Assembly (NCBI GenBank): GCA_030562195.1
Contig: CM060203.1
Coordinates: 6,586,208-6,650,207 of the forward strand
Length of the DNA: 64,000 bases
Direction of reading: 5' to 3'
DNA from: Nipponacmea schrenckii
Lineage: Eukaryota; Mollusca; Gastropoda; Lottiidae
Shown here: positions 37,391 to 57,072 of the stretch, piece after piece
Position numbering within the stretch: the stretch's first letter is position 1
Layout of the letters: each line of letters opens with the position of its first letter
Translations under genes and position numbers: made by a program
The notes under the pieces: generated by a model
The model's database searches: none
Told to the model about the DNA's origin: nothing
Seen by the model: the letters and a program-made list of their open reading frames with translations, nothing else

Positions 37391-40347
37391 TTATTTTTTC
37401 TCTGGTTTGATATCGTCTAATGTGAGGTTGCCATGGATCAGTTTCATGAACTCTGTTTTGCACTAAAATAGAATTAAAATGACGTTCAAAGGTATTCCGA
37501 TTTAGACAACAACAAATCACCAGACAAGCTGTAGGCATTAAGATTTGAATCTTGTTATTGAATAATATTTCAGGTTATAGAGATTAAAAGCATTACATTC
37601 ACAAAACACAACGAATAGAAAGCAATTGTATTCAAGAGAATTTGAACGTTGCCGATTGAATGTGTGAAGAGCTGCTGGAATAATAATGGGAGACAACTCT
37701 TTTTTTTCATCTAGACGATTTGTTGTGGTCTAAAGACACCTACAACTTTTGTTTAAACCATTCAATACATGATTTCCTGTACATAACTGCCGATTTTCAT
37801 ATTTGAAAATAGAGATGAAAGCTTGTTTTAGTATTACTGTAGTCGGAAAATCCAATAGAATTGTATTTGATGTATACTTACAGTATCACTAGGTAAACAG
37901 TGACCTAGACCTTCCAGTAATAAAGATTCTGTATGCACCGCTCCCCGGAAATCTGCTACGGAACATCTGCCATCATGATCTAAATCCTGAAACCAAAAAT
38001 GCATGTACAGTGTATTCTGAGTAATCCACAAAATAACGTATTAGGTGAAAAAATCTTGACCTATTCCTGAAATCAACCCTTGAATTTCTGGTTAACAATG
38101 ACTTGCTGTAAAGGATATTTTTATCACATAAGTGGCTTTACCTTTTTTCTTTAGACTTCAAATACAGCCTCTATAACTGTCGTGAACTTACACTTAAGAA
38201 CTTGGTTATAGGAGATTCAAAACAGAACTTACAAATTTTTTTAAAGCAATTTCTACCAATTCTTTTACACCTTCATCTGGGTCTTCTTCTGACGATTGCT
38301 GAAAATAATCAAAAGAAATTCATTAATTAAATGATACTATCACCTAGTATTAAAATCTCAGACTATCATCAATGCCAACATTTCGTGTTGAAACTGAATG
38401 GAAAGACGGACATAATACCCAAACAAACTGTGAATGATGCTAAATTGGGTTTCCTATTCTATTCAATGACTGTGAATTGGTATATAGAACCCAGGTTGAG
38501 TAATGTGATGTCAGCTGAGCCTCTTCAAAAGCCAAATTAATTCATGTTGTAAAATTAAGTGGCTGATAGCATGGCAATCTGAGATGAAAGGTCAACTTAT
38601 TCTCAATGGAGACTAATGGGAGATAACTCTGTTAACATGTTTTTCTTAAAATTATTTTGTAATATTCAATTTGTAAGAATCTAGCTTTGACTACCTTAAC
38701 AACACAAGGTTTTAACATGTGGAACATTTCTTCTCTCGATATGTAGCCATCTCCATTCAAATCATACACAATAAAACAATCTGTAATAACATATAAAACA
38801 AAATTGGGATTAATGACAGTGGAATAGCTCAGTCTGTATCTTGTTGGATTGTCGTCAGATAGGTGATTTGTAGCGGTGGGCTTGCAACCTCCTTGAGAGA
38901 TTCTGCTGCCTTGCCAGGGCCTTTGAGAGTTAAGTTATACCTCATAACAAAACAGCCAAGATTGACCTTAAGATTTGTAGACAATTTCTGAAAAGATTGT
39001 GCTTAACTTTAAATGATTTTAGTTTATAGTATTTTATTAATCTGATTGATCAATCACTTAAATCAATTTTAAATTTACTTTTATTATCCAATTAGATTAC
39101 TGCAATTCTTAAAATCTGGATCTTATCTTTAAGTTTTTTAGAACAAGGCACAAGACCTAAACTTTCAAACACAACTGTACACTGAGCATAAGGATAATGA
39201 AGATTACACATTTGTTTCTAAAATAAAAATACTTACATTTAATAAGGTCTTCCAATTCCCCTTTTAAAAATATTGATAAACCTCGAACCCACTCTTCAGC
39301 TTTTAAATAACTGTCATTATCTGTATCAAACGCTTTAAAAACTGTACAAATAAAATAGATAGGATCACAAATAATTCAGGATTTGATACCAAACAAGCTG
39401 GATGTGATCTTTACTGCCAATCTTGTCTAACTGTTGCTCTTTTTGTCGATGTGTGCTCATTTATTAATTTGGTCCTATTAAAACAACTTCAAAAAACATG
39501 CAAATTTTAGACTATTGTTTCTTCAGTTTTTGCCCTTCATATTTGAAACACATTAAATTTGAAGAGAACTTATATTTTCATGCCAAAGGTTGGATTTTTG
39601 GCTGTTATTTTTGTTTGTTAAATGTCTCAGTTTTAATCAATCTGGCATATTCCAACTTCATATTAAGTGGGCTTTTATTTATAAAGTGTTTACCAACCTC
39701 TGTCCATAAGAAAATCATCTGTAATTTTAAAACGGGTGATTAAAACATCTCTAAAAGTTGGTCTATCCAGTTTTTTCTTATCTGGACCGCATAGATGTTT
39801 GAACATGTTTAACAAAGACGCTATCTCTGGTGGGGAAACTGAAATAAATAAACAATTTAAAGAATGAATGAAAGAATGCCAATGCCAAAACTGGTATTCT
39901 ATTGAATAGACTTTGCTTTACTTTTATTAAAACATCTTTCTTAACAGGAAATTTAATCAAAGGAATTTGCCATGAATTAGGCTAGATCAATGTTTCCTTG
40001 ACCAGACAGAAAGTTCAGTTCAAAGATTTTTATTACTTCCTTGAGTCATTTTACTCATCAGATACATTTCATCAGAATTATTTAAAAACAAGGAGTGGAT
40101 TAATAAATAATATTAGATGATGGTATTTAGACTACTGCTGCAGATAAAAACAATGTTGCCATAACTAATCAATATACTCTACTAGGCTAGCCTAGTCCGC
40201 TACATTGTACTCTAATCTAGTATTAGTAGTAGAATTAATTGTCTGATATCGAAAATACTTACATCGGCATGGATGTCCTGGACCATTTTTACTGTTTTTG
40301 GTTAAATTCTGAATAAATTGTTCTTGGTTCTTGCGTTTGGTAGCCAT
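37391..40347 (-). CDS. CLXN: Calaxin (EF-hand calcium-binding domain protein 1), 7 exons, 219 aa
   Basis: Calaxin is the calcium sensor of the axonemal outer dynein arm and its docking complex; it tunes ciliary and flagellar beating. Exons on the minus strand: 40347-40263, 39838-39698, 39341-39237, 38780-38695, 38298-38233, 37986-37882, 37462-37391. All junctions are GT-AG and phases match. Three EF-hand loops are complete: [12 protein letters not shown] (81-92), [12 protein letters not shown] (117-128) and [12 protein letters not shown] (162-173). The second is followed by MFHMLK and the third by [13 protein letters not shown], both strongly calaxin-like. The [16 protein letters not shown] linker (141-156) also matches the family. 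The human protein is about 211 aa, so this is full length. The start ATG lies 301 bp from the NMT start in head-to-head arrangement. The identification is secure. Confidence 0.95.
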
Positions 40348-40648
40348 TCTTACAGTGTTTATCAAGGTTAAAAAACAAAATGAGATTTATTAGCTTTAGA
40401 AAGTTTATTGTTGTCAAGGACTCCTAACGTCTGCTCATGCGTCAACTCCGTTGCAGCTTTAAAAAGTACCGGTGAGTTTACTAAACTTCCGGTGAATTTA
40501 AGCCGTAATTAATTAATGGGTTGATCAGTCTTGACTGAATATTTTTAATTGGATTAACAATTCATTTAAAATCACCGGCATTCCTTCAACTGAATTCTTT
40601 ATCGATGTTCAGTGAATAAAATTTTAGCTGCGGGGTTAAGTTTCAATC
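40348..40648. promoter_or_regulatory. Bidirectional promoter, calaxin/NMT
   Basis: Only 301 bp separate the divergent start codons, so both promoters and 5' UTRs must lie here unless unseen upstream non-coding exons exist. An ETS-type site (ACTTCCGGTG, about 40484-40493) lies near the middle; such sites are common in housekeeping bidirectional promoters. A forkhead-like TGTTTAT is at 40356-40362 on the calaxin side. No convincing RFX X-box was seen, although calaxin is a ciliary gene. No TATA box is obvious. Confidence 0.6.
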
Positions 40649-47863
<7,215 letters not shown>

Positions 47864-49754
47864 GATATAAAGAATATAGACCAATTTAGACCATGTTTTG
47901 TATTGTATATATATATTATTTGTATCAATGGTACCGTACCATATTAATCATGTCCTGTGTCACATTTATGTTACAACCTTATTATTACAGCTTAAAGGAA
48001 ATTGTCCTTGCTTATTTAAAAGAGGAATATCTCTCCTGGGGCTGTCCCTTGCAAAATTTTCCTCATTTAACACTGGGTTGAGTCTTTCTCTAGTTTTCAA
48101 TGGCTTTATTTTATTTACACTATTTTCCTATTAGATGTCTTTGGTTGGTGTAGTTCCAGAAGAAATTGATCTGATTATGGTATTACTACTGAAATATCAT
48201 GTATCTTGGGAATAAAAGTTGCATTTATATCAAATTTACACTGTAAATTGAAGCTATAGATGTCCATTTACGTACACCTTGTAAATCTATTTAGACCTAC
48301 TATTTAAGATTGTTAGAAAGGTTATCAATTATGAGTTATTGTTATTTAAAATAACCAGAAATACTGGATAACAAGGGTAAATGAAATCATGTTTTATGAC
48401 ATCTAGATTCTACTGCCAACTCATTATGTCATGTTTAAAGTTGTGAAGTTGCTATTCGATACAATATTTAAAAATAAGACATTCAAATTCAATTTCCTTG
48501 CCAACAATAATGTGTAATGATTCTACGCCTAGTAAATATATATTATCTATTTATTTAGATGATGATTCTACTATTGCTTTGATTTTCTCATTTTTGTTTT
48601 GTTTCCGAAATATTAATTTTTAAAATACCAATGAAATTAATCCAGTAATTTGTTATTGAGAGATGTTTATTCGATCAAAAAATATTTGAACATGTTTAAG
48701 GATGTTTCTAACCAAAGCAGTCCACTTTTTGTGGTGTGAGTAGGTGAAGTTCCATGCAATGTAGGATGAATTATTGATATGGGAGAAATCAGAAGCTTAT
48801 ACACAAGGTATTAATTATATATTGGTTCTTCTGTTTTCTACTATGTCGAGTTTCTACAAGGAACATTATGCCTCTTCATTCACATCCTTACATTGTGTTC
48901 ATAACTCCTTAACTTACATCAGAATATAGTAGACTGCTTGTATTTATGGTTTTGATCATTCCAAAACATGCACAGATTTTGTTGCTTGACTGTATGAATG
49001 AATTGTTATTTAGTTTTTGTGTTGTTAAATGTTGTTTATATCCGCGTGTTAATCATCAAGCACATTTTGTTAGAAATATCATCATTTTCTAGGCCTGTAT
49101 CTTTATATTTACAATAAATATGATTGGTTCATTTTATGTCAGTGACAATATGGACCAAACAGAATTATTAAATTTTGATGACAGTTTCAGGAGCTAAACT
49201 CTGTTCGGGTAATATTGCTTTTGCATTAGGATTAACAAATCAAAGCTGTTTGTTTTTTACTCTTAAAGGGGGGCTCAGGTCAAAACTCTGAATGGCATGT
49301 GCATAAAAAAAAGGATCCTGTTAACCGGAGTAGTTGGCCCTATCCAGGCCTGCTAAAGTACTCGGAGAAATCTATGGTTGTAAATTTGGTCCATTTAATT
49401 TGTGGGTAATAATGACAAAAGTTAAGACTTAAAATAGTTTTGATTGCCATTTACCCTACCTCAAAATAAAGTTGAATCTTGTATTTATAATTTGAAGTGG
49501 AGTGTTTTTTTCAGGAAGCCCACATCCTCCAACTGTTGACCTCGGCCCTCCTACAGGTTAGATTGGTTATGACTGTAATTTTTGTGTGTTTCTTTGTATT
49601 TCTCTACTGCATTGACTATAGCAATTTTTGTTGTAACCAGCTAATCACCTTAGTACATACTGTCATTTTCTACCAGTTCTGGTTTTGTAAGAAAAAATTT
49701 TCTGCTTGACATTTGTCTGTTTATTAACATCTTCAAACCAGCCTCTATTGTTAT
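47864..49754 (+). other. NMT 3' region and intergenic spacer
   Basis: The NMT 3' UTR should lie here; the first AATAAA is at 48211-48216 and others follow near 49115 and 49467. A candidate alternative terminal exon is at 48135-48215. Near 49514-49555 a locally GC-rich 42-bp block is flanked by a TTTTTTTCAG acceptor and CAG|GTTAGA donor. It has no identifiable coding partner and may be an untranslated or spurious exon. Confidence 0.5.
48135..48215 (+). other. Candidate alternative last exon of NMT
   Basis: A good acceptor (CTATTTTCCTATTAG) precedes a phase-0 open stretch beginning MSLVGVVPEEIDLIM and ending at TAA 48213-48215, which overlaps the AATAAA at 48211. Joined to NMT exon 12 it would replace VGLVLQ with a 26-residue tail. 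The true last exon at 47843 matches the conserved C-terminus, so this would be at most a minor isoform, or chance. Confidence 0.2.
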
Positions 49755-50645
49755 ATATTTTATATCACCAAGACTTTGTCACATATTTGGTATCACCCAG
49801 ATTATGCCACATATTGCATAACCCAGACATATATGGGAATGCCCAGTTTTTACCACACCTATGGCATTATATAGAATCACATATGGCCATTTACATTGCC
49901 TTACCCAGAGTTTTGCCATATACGCATGGCAGTTCCCAGACTTAACCAGATGTATAGCATCACCTGGACATTGCGACACATATAGCATCAATGTGGTATT
50001 TATTTGGCACTGTCCCAGTGATGCCACATATATGGCAGCAACATCACATAACAGATTTTGCCAAATATAAGGAATCACATGTATGTTGCCACACATATGG
50101 CATCACTGGAACAGTGCCAAATAAATACCACAGATCTTTCATAATGATGCCACAAACTAGGCATTACCCAGAATTTGCTACATATGTGGCAGCAACAAAT
50201 GGCATCACCCGGATGTTGCCACAAAATGGCATCACCCTGACATTGCTGCATATATGGCTTCCTGACAGGTTACATATAATGGTAACACCTTGTCATCTCT
50301 TATAATGGCATCATCCAGACATTGCTACACATCTGGAATCAGGCAGACTATGCCACATATAGTAGCAGCACCTGGATGTTGCGACACATATAGCATTTCT
50401 GGGAAAATGACAAATACATATCATTCCCTGAATCTTTCCAAATGGCATCAACCTGATGCAGAGAAATGTATTGGGCATCATACACATATGAAATCCTAAT
50501 ATTCTGCAACAAATATATTATTCCCCAAATCTGGCAGCACTCTGACATTGCAACATTTGTGTCATCACCCTGATGCTGCGACATGAAAAGCATCACTCTG
50601 ATACCAAATACTTAAAATAATTCTGATGTTACCACATCAATGCCG
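49755..50645. repeat. Degenerate minisatellite between NMT and RBM48
   Basis: About 890 bp consist of imperfect units of roughly 25-35 bp built from 'GGCATCACCC(A/G)GA', 'TTGCCACATAT' and 'ATGGCAGCA'. Units vary in length and some appear in inverted form, for example CCACATATGG-type half palindromes. Overlapping open frames on both strands (up to 105 codons) are by-products of the repeat. It lies downstream of both convergent genes. Confidence 0.8.
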
Positions 50646-50744
50646 TCCAAAGCGTTGACAAAAGGCATGGCATAAGGAGATGATGACAGGTCTAAATACT
50701 CTTGTGGTTGATATGCACTGAACCTTATAAAAATAAAATGCAGT

Positions 50745-52911
50745 TCACTGGATCTTTTTCTTCTTCTTTAAAGGAGGGTCACTGGAAAACTTTAAAAAAA
50801 GAATACAGGGATTAACTAATACAAATCAGATAAAAAAACAATATTTTAATAGGGCTACTTAATAAAGTAATTTAGAGAAAATATTCTCCTTGATTTGTCA
50901 TGAAGTAAATTAAAAAAGAGAACGAAATGGAATTTTTACCTTGGAAACTTGCTTTCTTATCTCTTTCACCGAAGAGTTCACAGAATTGACAGCTTCTCTA
51001 GTTATATCTAAACTCTGAGACTTGAGATCTGCTGGTTTCTCGGGACCTTGGGGTTCTCCAAGAGTAAAAGCATTCTTTCGTATCTCTTTATTGAATTTAT
51101 CAGTGTCTGTCACCTTAGAATTTGTGTCTGGCTTGTTAATGTTCTTAATAATAGCTTGTCGTGGAACAAACTTTGGTACTGGATGATTAGATGTATAGTC
51201 TTTTACTACCAATCCTTTGACTATCTTATGAGGTTGTGACACTGGTTTTAATTTTTCTTGCAAGTCGTTATTTGAAAACTTTTGCTTCAAATCCAAATCA
51301 AATTTTTCCTCAGTCGGGTTTGAATTCTCAGCAGACTGATTTTCACATAATCTTCCGTCGAAATGCAAAGGTAAGGTGGCATGAGCACTGGGAACATTAG
51401 CAAAGCCATAACCTTGGTGATGTCTTGGAGCATAATGAGGGTGTATCCCATATTGAGGAGGTGGTGGAATGGAAAAATTAGGCAGATGAAATTCTGTTGA
51501 CAAATCACTGTGAAGATCAGAGTTGTTCGGAAGTGGTGGTACTCTGCGCTCTTGCTGAGAAACTTCAGATGTTGCAATTGCACTCAAATTAGAGTTTTGA
51601 CTGTCCTTTGGGCTGCTTTTTGGATTATGGACGTTGGTTTGTGCATTATTGATAATACTAGGATGTTTATGTTCCAATTTTTCTAGTTGATTTTGTAGAT
51701 CTTCTACAATGGTTCTGGAGGGACCCCTGTCTTTTTCTAAAAAGGCAAAATAAATATTTTTCATCAGACAGACCTCAGTTTCTGTCATTTGCATCACTTT
51801 TTGGTGTAACTTGAATTTAAAACATCAGCAACAGGGTATATTTTTTTTTAAATCAAAAGTAGAACAAATTTTTAGACTGGTTTGTCAAAACTTTAGAATA
51901 TTGGAAACTTATGACATAATTCTTAAAATCATTCTGAGCTTCTTCAAATTCTGTGCTTACCATTCTGTCTGATTTTAGCTGCAACCTGTCTCCTTCTATC
52001 TTGTAATTTCTCTCTTGTTTCTTGTACAGACTCAAATTCTGGAGCATAGCAAACATGCAAAACTCCCCCAAAAAATGAGATGTCGTCTATTTTTCTTTTG
52101 GCATATCTAAATTCATCAAAACAAAATTAGAACATCTAAAGTTTGTCTAAAAAACAACAAAAATTATAAAATATTTTTATCCATTCTACGACCATAATTA
52201 CAATCTTTGAGCAAGTAAATCTATTCATTTGAAAAAATTACAAATTCTAATTAAAATACTAAGAAAATAACAATATCAAAATAAGTAAAAACCCAATACC
52301 TTGCTGATTGTATTCGTTCATATTGAACCAAATAAACTTCTGTAAATTCTTCACTAGGATAGTCATCTAATGCTTGGAAAGATTTGAGAACACCAAACCC
52401 AGAACAAAGAGTATTTAAATCATTATGAGCCCCTACTGCTTGTACACCTTGTATTAATAAATAGCATGATTCTTGGGCTACTGTATATACCTGAAAACAT
52501 TCCAGTATAATGATATAAGATATCAAATACATAGGGCCCTACAGATTGTCCATACATATAGAGTCAACAACCATAGTAAACCATTCAAGATTTGATGGGA
52601 AAGCCTTGTCAAATGTCTGCAGGAAGGGTAATTACAATGATATTCTGTGCACAATTAGGCTTCAAGCCATTAATTGTTGAAGTTGGCAAATTCGAGACAC
52701 AAATCAGATTTCTATGGAAATGGCATCAAATTACTCTATAATTCAATAGCTATGACTAGTACCAGAAGAATAAATCATAGCTGTATATTACCTTTACTGC
52801 TTTAGGTTGTCGACCTTCTCTATAGCTTGGACGATTAGCGCAGACATTCTGTCGAATATGATGACTGCTGGGGGCTGACATCTTGGATTTTTTAGTTACA
52901 CTTTGTTCCAT
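50745..52911 (-). CDS. RBM48: RNA-binding protein RBM48, 5 exons, 432 aa
   Basis: In human RBM48 works with ARMC7 in the U12-type (minor) spliceosome. Exons on the minus strand: 52911-52792, 52490-52300, 52106-51961, 51736-50940, 50789-50745; phases agree. The family N-terminus RPSYREGRQPKAVKVYTV leads into one RRM (about residues 46-127). This contains LLIQGVQAVGAHNDL, YPSEEFTEVYLVQY and the RNP1-like SFFGGVLHVCYAPEFE, then ETREKLQDRRR. Exon 4 encodes a long, low-conservation Pro/Ser/Asn-rich segment with KFVPRQ, a conserved short motif. The last exon gives FSSDPPLKKKKKIQ, matching the basic tail of the human protein. Reading through the exon 4 donor would instead end ...VKIPFRSLF. I chose the upstream AAAG acceptor because the nearer CAG would stop at once. 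An in-frame TAG precedes the start ATG. Confidence 0.93.
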
Positions 52912-53221
52912 CTAAACTTTTGTGTCAGTTCAGATAAGCTGATTTAATCTTGCGTGCTGCAATTAACTTTGAGAAACTTCTACAAAACATTTACAGTGTG
53001 TGGCAGAGTACATTTTTTATTTTATTTATTATTTTCATAATCTTAAATTTGAATACAAGGTAAAAAATGAATGACGCATAGGGTTTTGATTTACGTTTAG
53101 CAAAGTTCTACTACAGGGGAAATAACTCTCAGTAATGTTTTGGTTCAGTGACCCAATTAATCTAATCAATGGGGCCTGTGAAATAATTAAGTAATTAACA
53201 AATTTCTTCTTAATTTCCACC
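52912..53221. promoter_or_regulatory. Bidirectional promoter, RBM48/DCAKD
   Basis: The divergent start codons are 310 bp apart, leaving this segment as shared promoter and 5' UTRs. The DCAKD start has an excellent context (TTCCACCATG). The region is AT-rich with no clear TATA box or strong GC-box. It mirrors the calaxin/NMT pair in size and geometry. Confidence 0.55.
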
Positions 53222-54649
53222 ATGTTTTTAATTGGATTAACGGGAGGCATAGCTTCTGGCAAATCGACGGTCAGTGATATGTTTAGAAGATTGGGCTGTG
53301 CTGTAATTGATGCTGACAAAGTGGCAAGGGAAGGTTTGTTGCTCATATTTCAGTTTCACATCCATTTATTCTAATCACCTTTTTTCTTTAAATGACGTAC
53401 CGTACTACACAACTTTGATAATATACTTGAGGTTCATTGTTATCAATCTCAAGGAATATACTTCTTTTAATCTATTCTACTTAAAGCAAAAAAAACAAAA
53501 AACCAATTGGATTATATGGATGGCTTTGTCTTACCTGGACTCCAACCTCTTTCTAGACCTGTAGGCCTACTCATATTCACAATCAATGAATCATACATAG
53601 ATCTACTTGAAATTGATCATTATGTACCCGTATTGAGGACAACATGAATTTATTACAGTAAGATGACTGTATCCTTGAATCTCTTTTCTCCGATTTCAGT
53701 GGTACTGCCAGGTAAGCCAGCATGGAAGAAAATTAAACAAATATTTGGTGACGAGTTTATTTTGGATAATGGTGGTGTAGATAGAGATAAACTTGGAGAA
53801 GTGGTTTTCAATGATGAAATAAAACGAAGACAGTTAAATGCCATCACACATCCTGAAATCCAGAAAAATATTATTTGGAAGTGTGTATGGTTGTTGATTA
53901 CAGGTAGTTATTTTTTCTATTTCATGACTATGCTGGGTTGACAGTTGCTGCCTCAAAATATATCAGCTATATTCTCATTTTTATAAGTCATGTTATAACA
54001 TCCAGTTCTCTTGCAGGGCACCAATTTGTTATATTAGATTTACCATTGTTGTTTGAAACTGGAAATATGCTGCCATATTTAACCTTTACAGTGGTTGTTA
54101 GCTGGTGAGTATCAGGGTTGATGATATGCTTTATTTTGGCAGTCATGTCTGACCACAAAACTGAATTGCAAGTTGTATTTGAAATCTAGTCAATGTTTTG
54201 ATGTTTATTGAACCTAGAACGGAGGATCACGGACCAAATAGTTTAAGATAATCCATGAAAGAGCAAGTCCATGAAGATCGGTGAATCCAGGTGAATTTTC
54301 AGTTTTAAGGAATTAAGTTTAAGTCATAGAAGTGTTTTTCTTTATGCCATTTTAATTTCTTTTCAGTTCTTTAGATCAACAAATCAAACGTTTGATGTCC
54401 CGGAATAATATACCACGAGAAGATGCCATTAATAGAATTGATATACAGATGCCTTTATCCCAGAAATGTCATTTAGCAGCTGCCGTCATTGATAATAGTG
54501 GGGAACGAGATTTGACAGAAAAGCAGGTTGTTGATTGGTTTAAAAGATTCTCTGCATCCAGAGCTCATTGGAAAGTCCGTATTTTGATATTTCTTGTATT
54601 TGTTGTTTTATGGGGGTTTTATAAATTTGTTTCAGGATTTTTTCGATGA
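53222..54649 (+). CDS. DCAKD: Dephospho-CoA kinase domain-containing protein, 4 exons, 228 aa
   Basis: CoaE-type kinase that phosphorylates the 3'-hydroxyl of dephospho-CoA, the last step of coenzyme A synthesis; animals also have the bifunctional COASY enzyme. Exons: 53222-53333, 53700-53903, 54017-54104, 54367-54649, phases consistent. The P-loop is [12 protein letters not shown] (residues 6-17), followed by [14 protein letters not shown]. Other family motifs are FIDNG-like [36 protein letters not shown] and a late DNSGE. The C-terminus (about residues 204-226, [18 protein letters not shown]) is a hydrophobic tail, as in human DCAKD (231 aa), suggesting membrane anchoring. The start has a strong CCACC context. 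It is head-to-head with RBM48, and NMT is 5 kb further upstream. Identification is secure. Confidence 0.95.
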
Positions 54650-56572
54650 GATTGAGTCTGACCCCCTTTATATTGAAACTTACTATCAAACTTTGAAGTA
54701 TTGTATTTTTCAGTGTAAACTTACAATCCCATTATATATTGAAGCTAACCAATATAATCAGGTTGTGTAGAATTCTATACTTGATATATATTGAGATATT
54801 TTGAGTTAAAGGAATGTGGATGATATGATATATTTGTTGTGAAATATTTGGTTAAGGTCACTTATTTTTATAAATCCTATCTACTGATCTCTTGGACACG
54901 GAAATCTCAATCAAAGACAACATTTTATAAATATGTTCCTTCTTTCTGTTTATTGTCCTAGCCATGGCATAATAGATATGATTGTTTTTACAAGTGAAAT
55001 TTTAGTATTTACTGATTTTTCATAATCCAATGACCAGTTTGGATCCCTTTTAAATGGCAACATATTATCTGATGATTTCCTTTGATATTTTGTTAGAATT
55101 TGTTATATTTTAAGATTTTTCTCTTATGTTTTGCTGATTTATGGGTATTTTATTTGCATTCCAATTGTTGTATTAGAACTTTTAATATATTTTATTTCAT
55201 AGTTGGAAGGGTTCACAAAAACCAATCAGGTGATCAAAAGATGTCAGAAACCAAGTAAATTTTTCACTGCTCACTACTTTGTTGTAGAGCAAGTTTCACA
55301 CTGTGCGATCTTTGTATGTCAACCTTCAGTGGGTACGCAGGCTGAAACAGGTCAGTTGTCTGAAGCTCACACAGCGTGAGAATCTGAGTAACAAAATATT
55401 TCAGGTTCTATTTCTTAATTGTAAACATATAGAACTAAAATTTAAATTGGTTGTTTGTATGGAGCATTAATACGACTAAACAAATTAATCCTTCAATTAG
55501 ATTTTAACAGTTTTTAAGGTAAAAGGTGATCTGATTTCAGGTCTGTTAGTGGTTTTATGTATGTTTTAAAAGATATTTGAATCAATACTGCCATTTTATT
55601 TTTTGTGATTGGTGCTTTTTGTGATCTTGCCATGATTGTTGTACATTTTTAAAGGGATATAGTCTATTTATAATAATTCCATCCTTTATAATGTGCCTTT
55701 TAAGTGATGCATTTGATTTGGTATTGTTTTGTATATACAGGACTGTATGTGCTTATGTCACAAAAACTTATTATACATTTTCAATTGCTGTATCTGGGAA
55801 GTTAGGTTTATAATGCTATTTAAATTGTTTATACTTTGTTATTTATTGGCTACTTATGTAATCGTTGGAAACTTCAGTCCTGAAGGGTCTATGACAAACA
55901 TCCCTGCATTTGCAGAAATAAATATGTCTTTAATGTCTTTATCAAGACTGGAGATAATTTGGCATGCAACAAAAACAACCCTACTTCTACAGATGAACTT
56001 TTCCAATGATACATTTACCATTATTATTGTGCATGTGTGGATGAATTCACTAGAAAATGGAGTGGTTTGGCTCCCAATATCCAGTTTTGTCATTTTAAAT
56101 ATTGATAAACTGCTCATTTGAAGGAATTTATTGGTTTTATGACTGACCATTACATGATAATGGACATGAAAACCAAGTCAACTTCAGTGAGCTGAATTTA
56201 TTTTTTGAACTTAAGTCCCAGATGGAACTGTTTTTGTCTTTTTGAAATTTATTTGTGCATAATCATATTCAAACAATAAGTTACAATATGTCAATTTATG
56301 GTTATTAAATAATATATTTACTCATTTTGACTCTTTTTACAGATCCACACACTTAACTTGCTGCACACCATCCACAACTTCACCTGGTTTTTAACAAAAA
56401 CCTTACCTATTTTACCGATTTTATATCAGAACTCTAAAAACTTGAAAATTGCAGTATTTTTAAAAGTATAATTTCAAGACGCACGAAGTACTGAAGGAGT
56501 AGTAAAAAAGCATTACAAAATCTGAAACTTGGAAATTCATGATCTAGTGGTTTGATTTTGAGGATGGGAAGA
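54650..56572 (+). other. DCAKD 3' region and spacer
   Basis: AT-rich sequence that must include the DCAKD 3' UTR; the exact poly(A) site cannot be chosen. It contains the longest unexplained plus-strand ORF of the right half (130 codons, 55729-56121). That ORF is hydrophobic and Cys/Leu/Ile-rich, with no recognised domain and no flanking splice logic, so I do not call it a gene. Confidence 0.5.
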
Positions 56573-57072
56573 TTTAAAGGGGACCAGGCTGGATTTTTAG
56601 GGGTCGTTTTGGGCCTTTGTTACATTTAAACAGTCCTCAGAAATATTCAAGCTCTGAGAAAATCGCAAAATACCTTGAAATATGCCTCAAACAATAAATT
56701 TCACTTTTCATTTTTTTTCCGTGCTGTACGCGGCTGGTCTCCAGTCAGTCTGACAATTGTGTGTCCTGTTGACAAAGTCTACAATTGAAAATGCGTTGTA
56801 GTCTATTTATATAGATGACCGCTATTGCACGACGGGAAGGATAACTCTTTGATTATCAAGACGAACCGTTTTCCAATATGGCGGGACGTTCGTAATTTCT
56901 TAATACATTATGATTTTTCAAACACGGATAATTATGGATACACATGGATTTGAAGGCTCAAATTTCAAAGGTAAGCCCTGTAGACTATTTCTGATTAGCT
57001 AACCAAAAGATTTCATGTGTTTGAAGCTGTCGGATGATTGTCCGAAACAAATAAAGCCTGGTCCACTTTAAA
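56573..57072. mobile_element. Probable non-autonomous DNA element with 18-bp inverted ends
   Basis: TTTAAAGGGGACCAGGCT (56573-56590) is matched by the reverse complement of 57055-57072 at 17 of 18 positions. Both ends place TTAA at the outer edge (56574-56577 and 57068-57071), which could be a TTAA target duplication. The 500-bp interior is more GC-rich than its flanks. It contains CCAATATGGCGGG (56873-56885), a YY1/CCAAT-like promoter sequence. It also has an ATG-led 37-bp stretch (MDTHGFEGSNFK, 56934-56970) ending at a GTAAGC donor. The interior could therefore be a real promoter and first exon of an unseen gene, or part of the element. No transposase is present. Confidence 0.5.

Noticed and set aside
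40348..40648. RFX X-box search in the calaxin promoter
   Set aside because: No GTNRCC-spacer-RGYAAC arrangement convincing enough to report was found, although calaxin is a ciliary gene.
49779..50596. Several overlapping ORFs of 69-105 codons on both strands
   Set aside because: They are produced by the minisatellite repeat at 49755-50645, and frames on opposite strands have the same repeated peptides.
50745..50780. Nearer acceptor TTTTCCAG for the last RBM48 exon
   Set aside because: In the required phase it would begin with TGA and end the protein at once. The acceptor 9 bases upstream gives the family-like FSSDPPLKKKKKIQ ending.
50910..50939. Read-through end of RBM48 exon 4 (VKIPFRSLF)
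   Set aside because: A clear donor (AAG|GTAAAA) precedes it, and splicing to 50789 restores the basic tail typical of RBM48.
55729..56121. 130-codon plus-strand ORF downstream of DCAKD
   Set aside because: Hydrophobic, AT-driven composition, no recognised domain, no splice or promoter logic, and it lies where the DCAKD 3' UTR is expected. A 98-codon ORF also overlaps it on the other strand.
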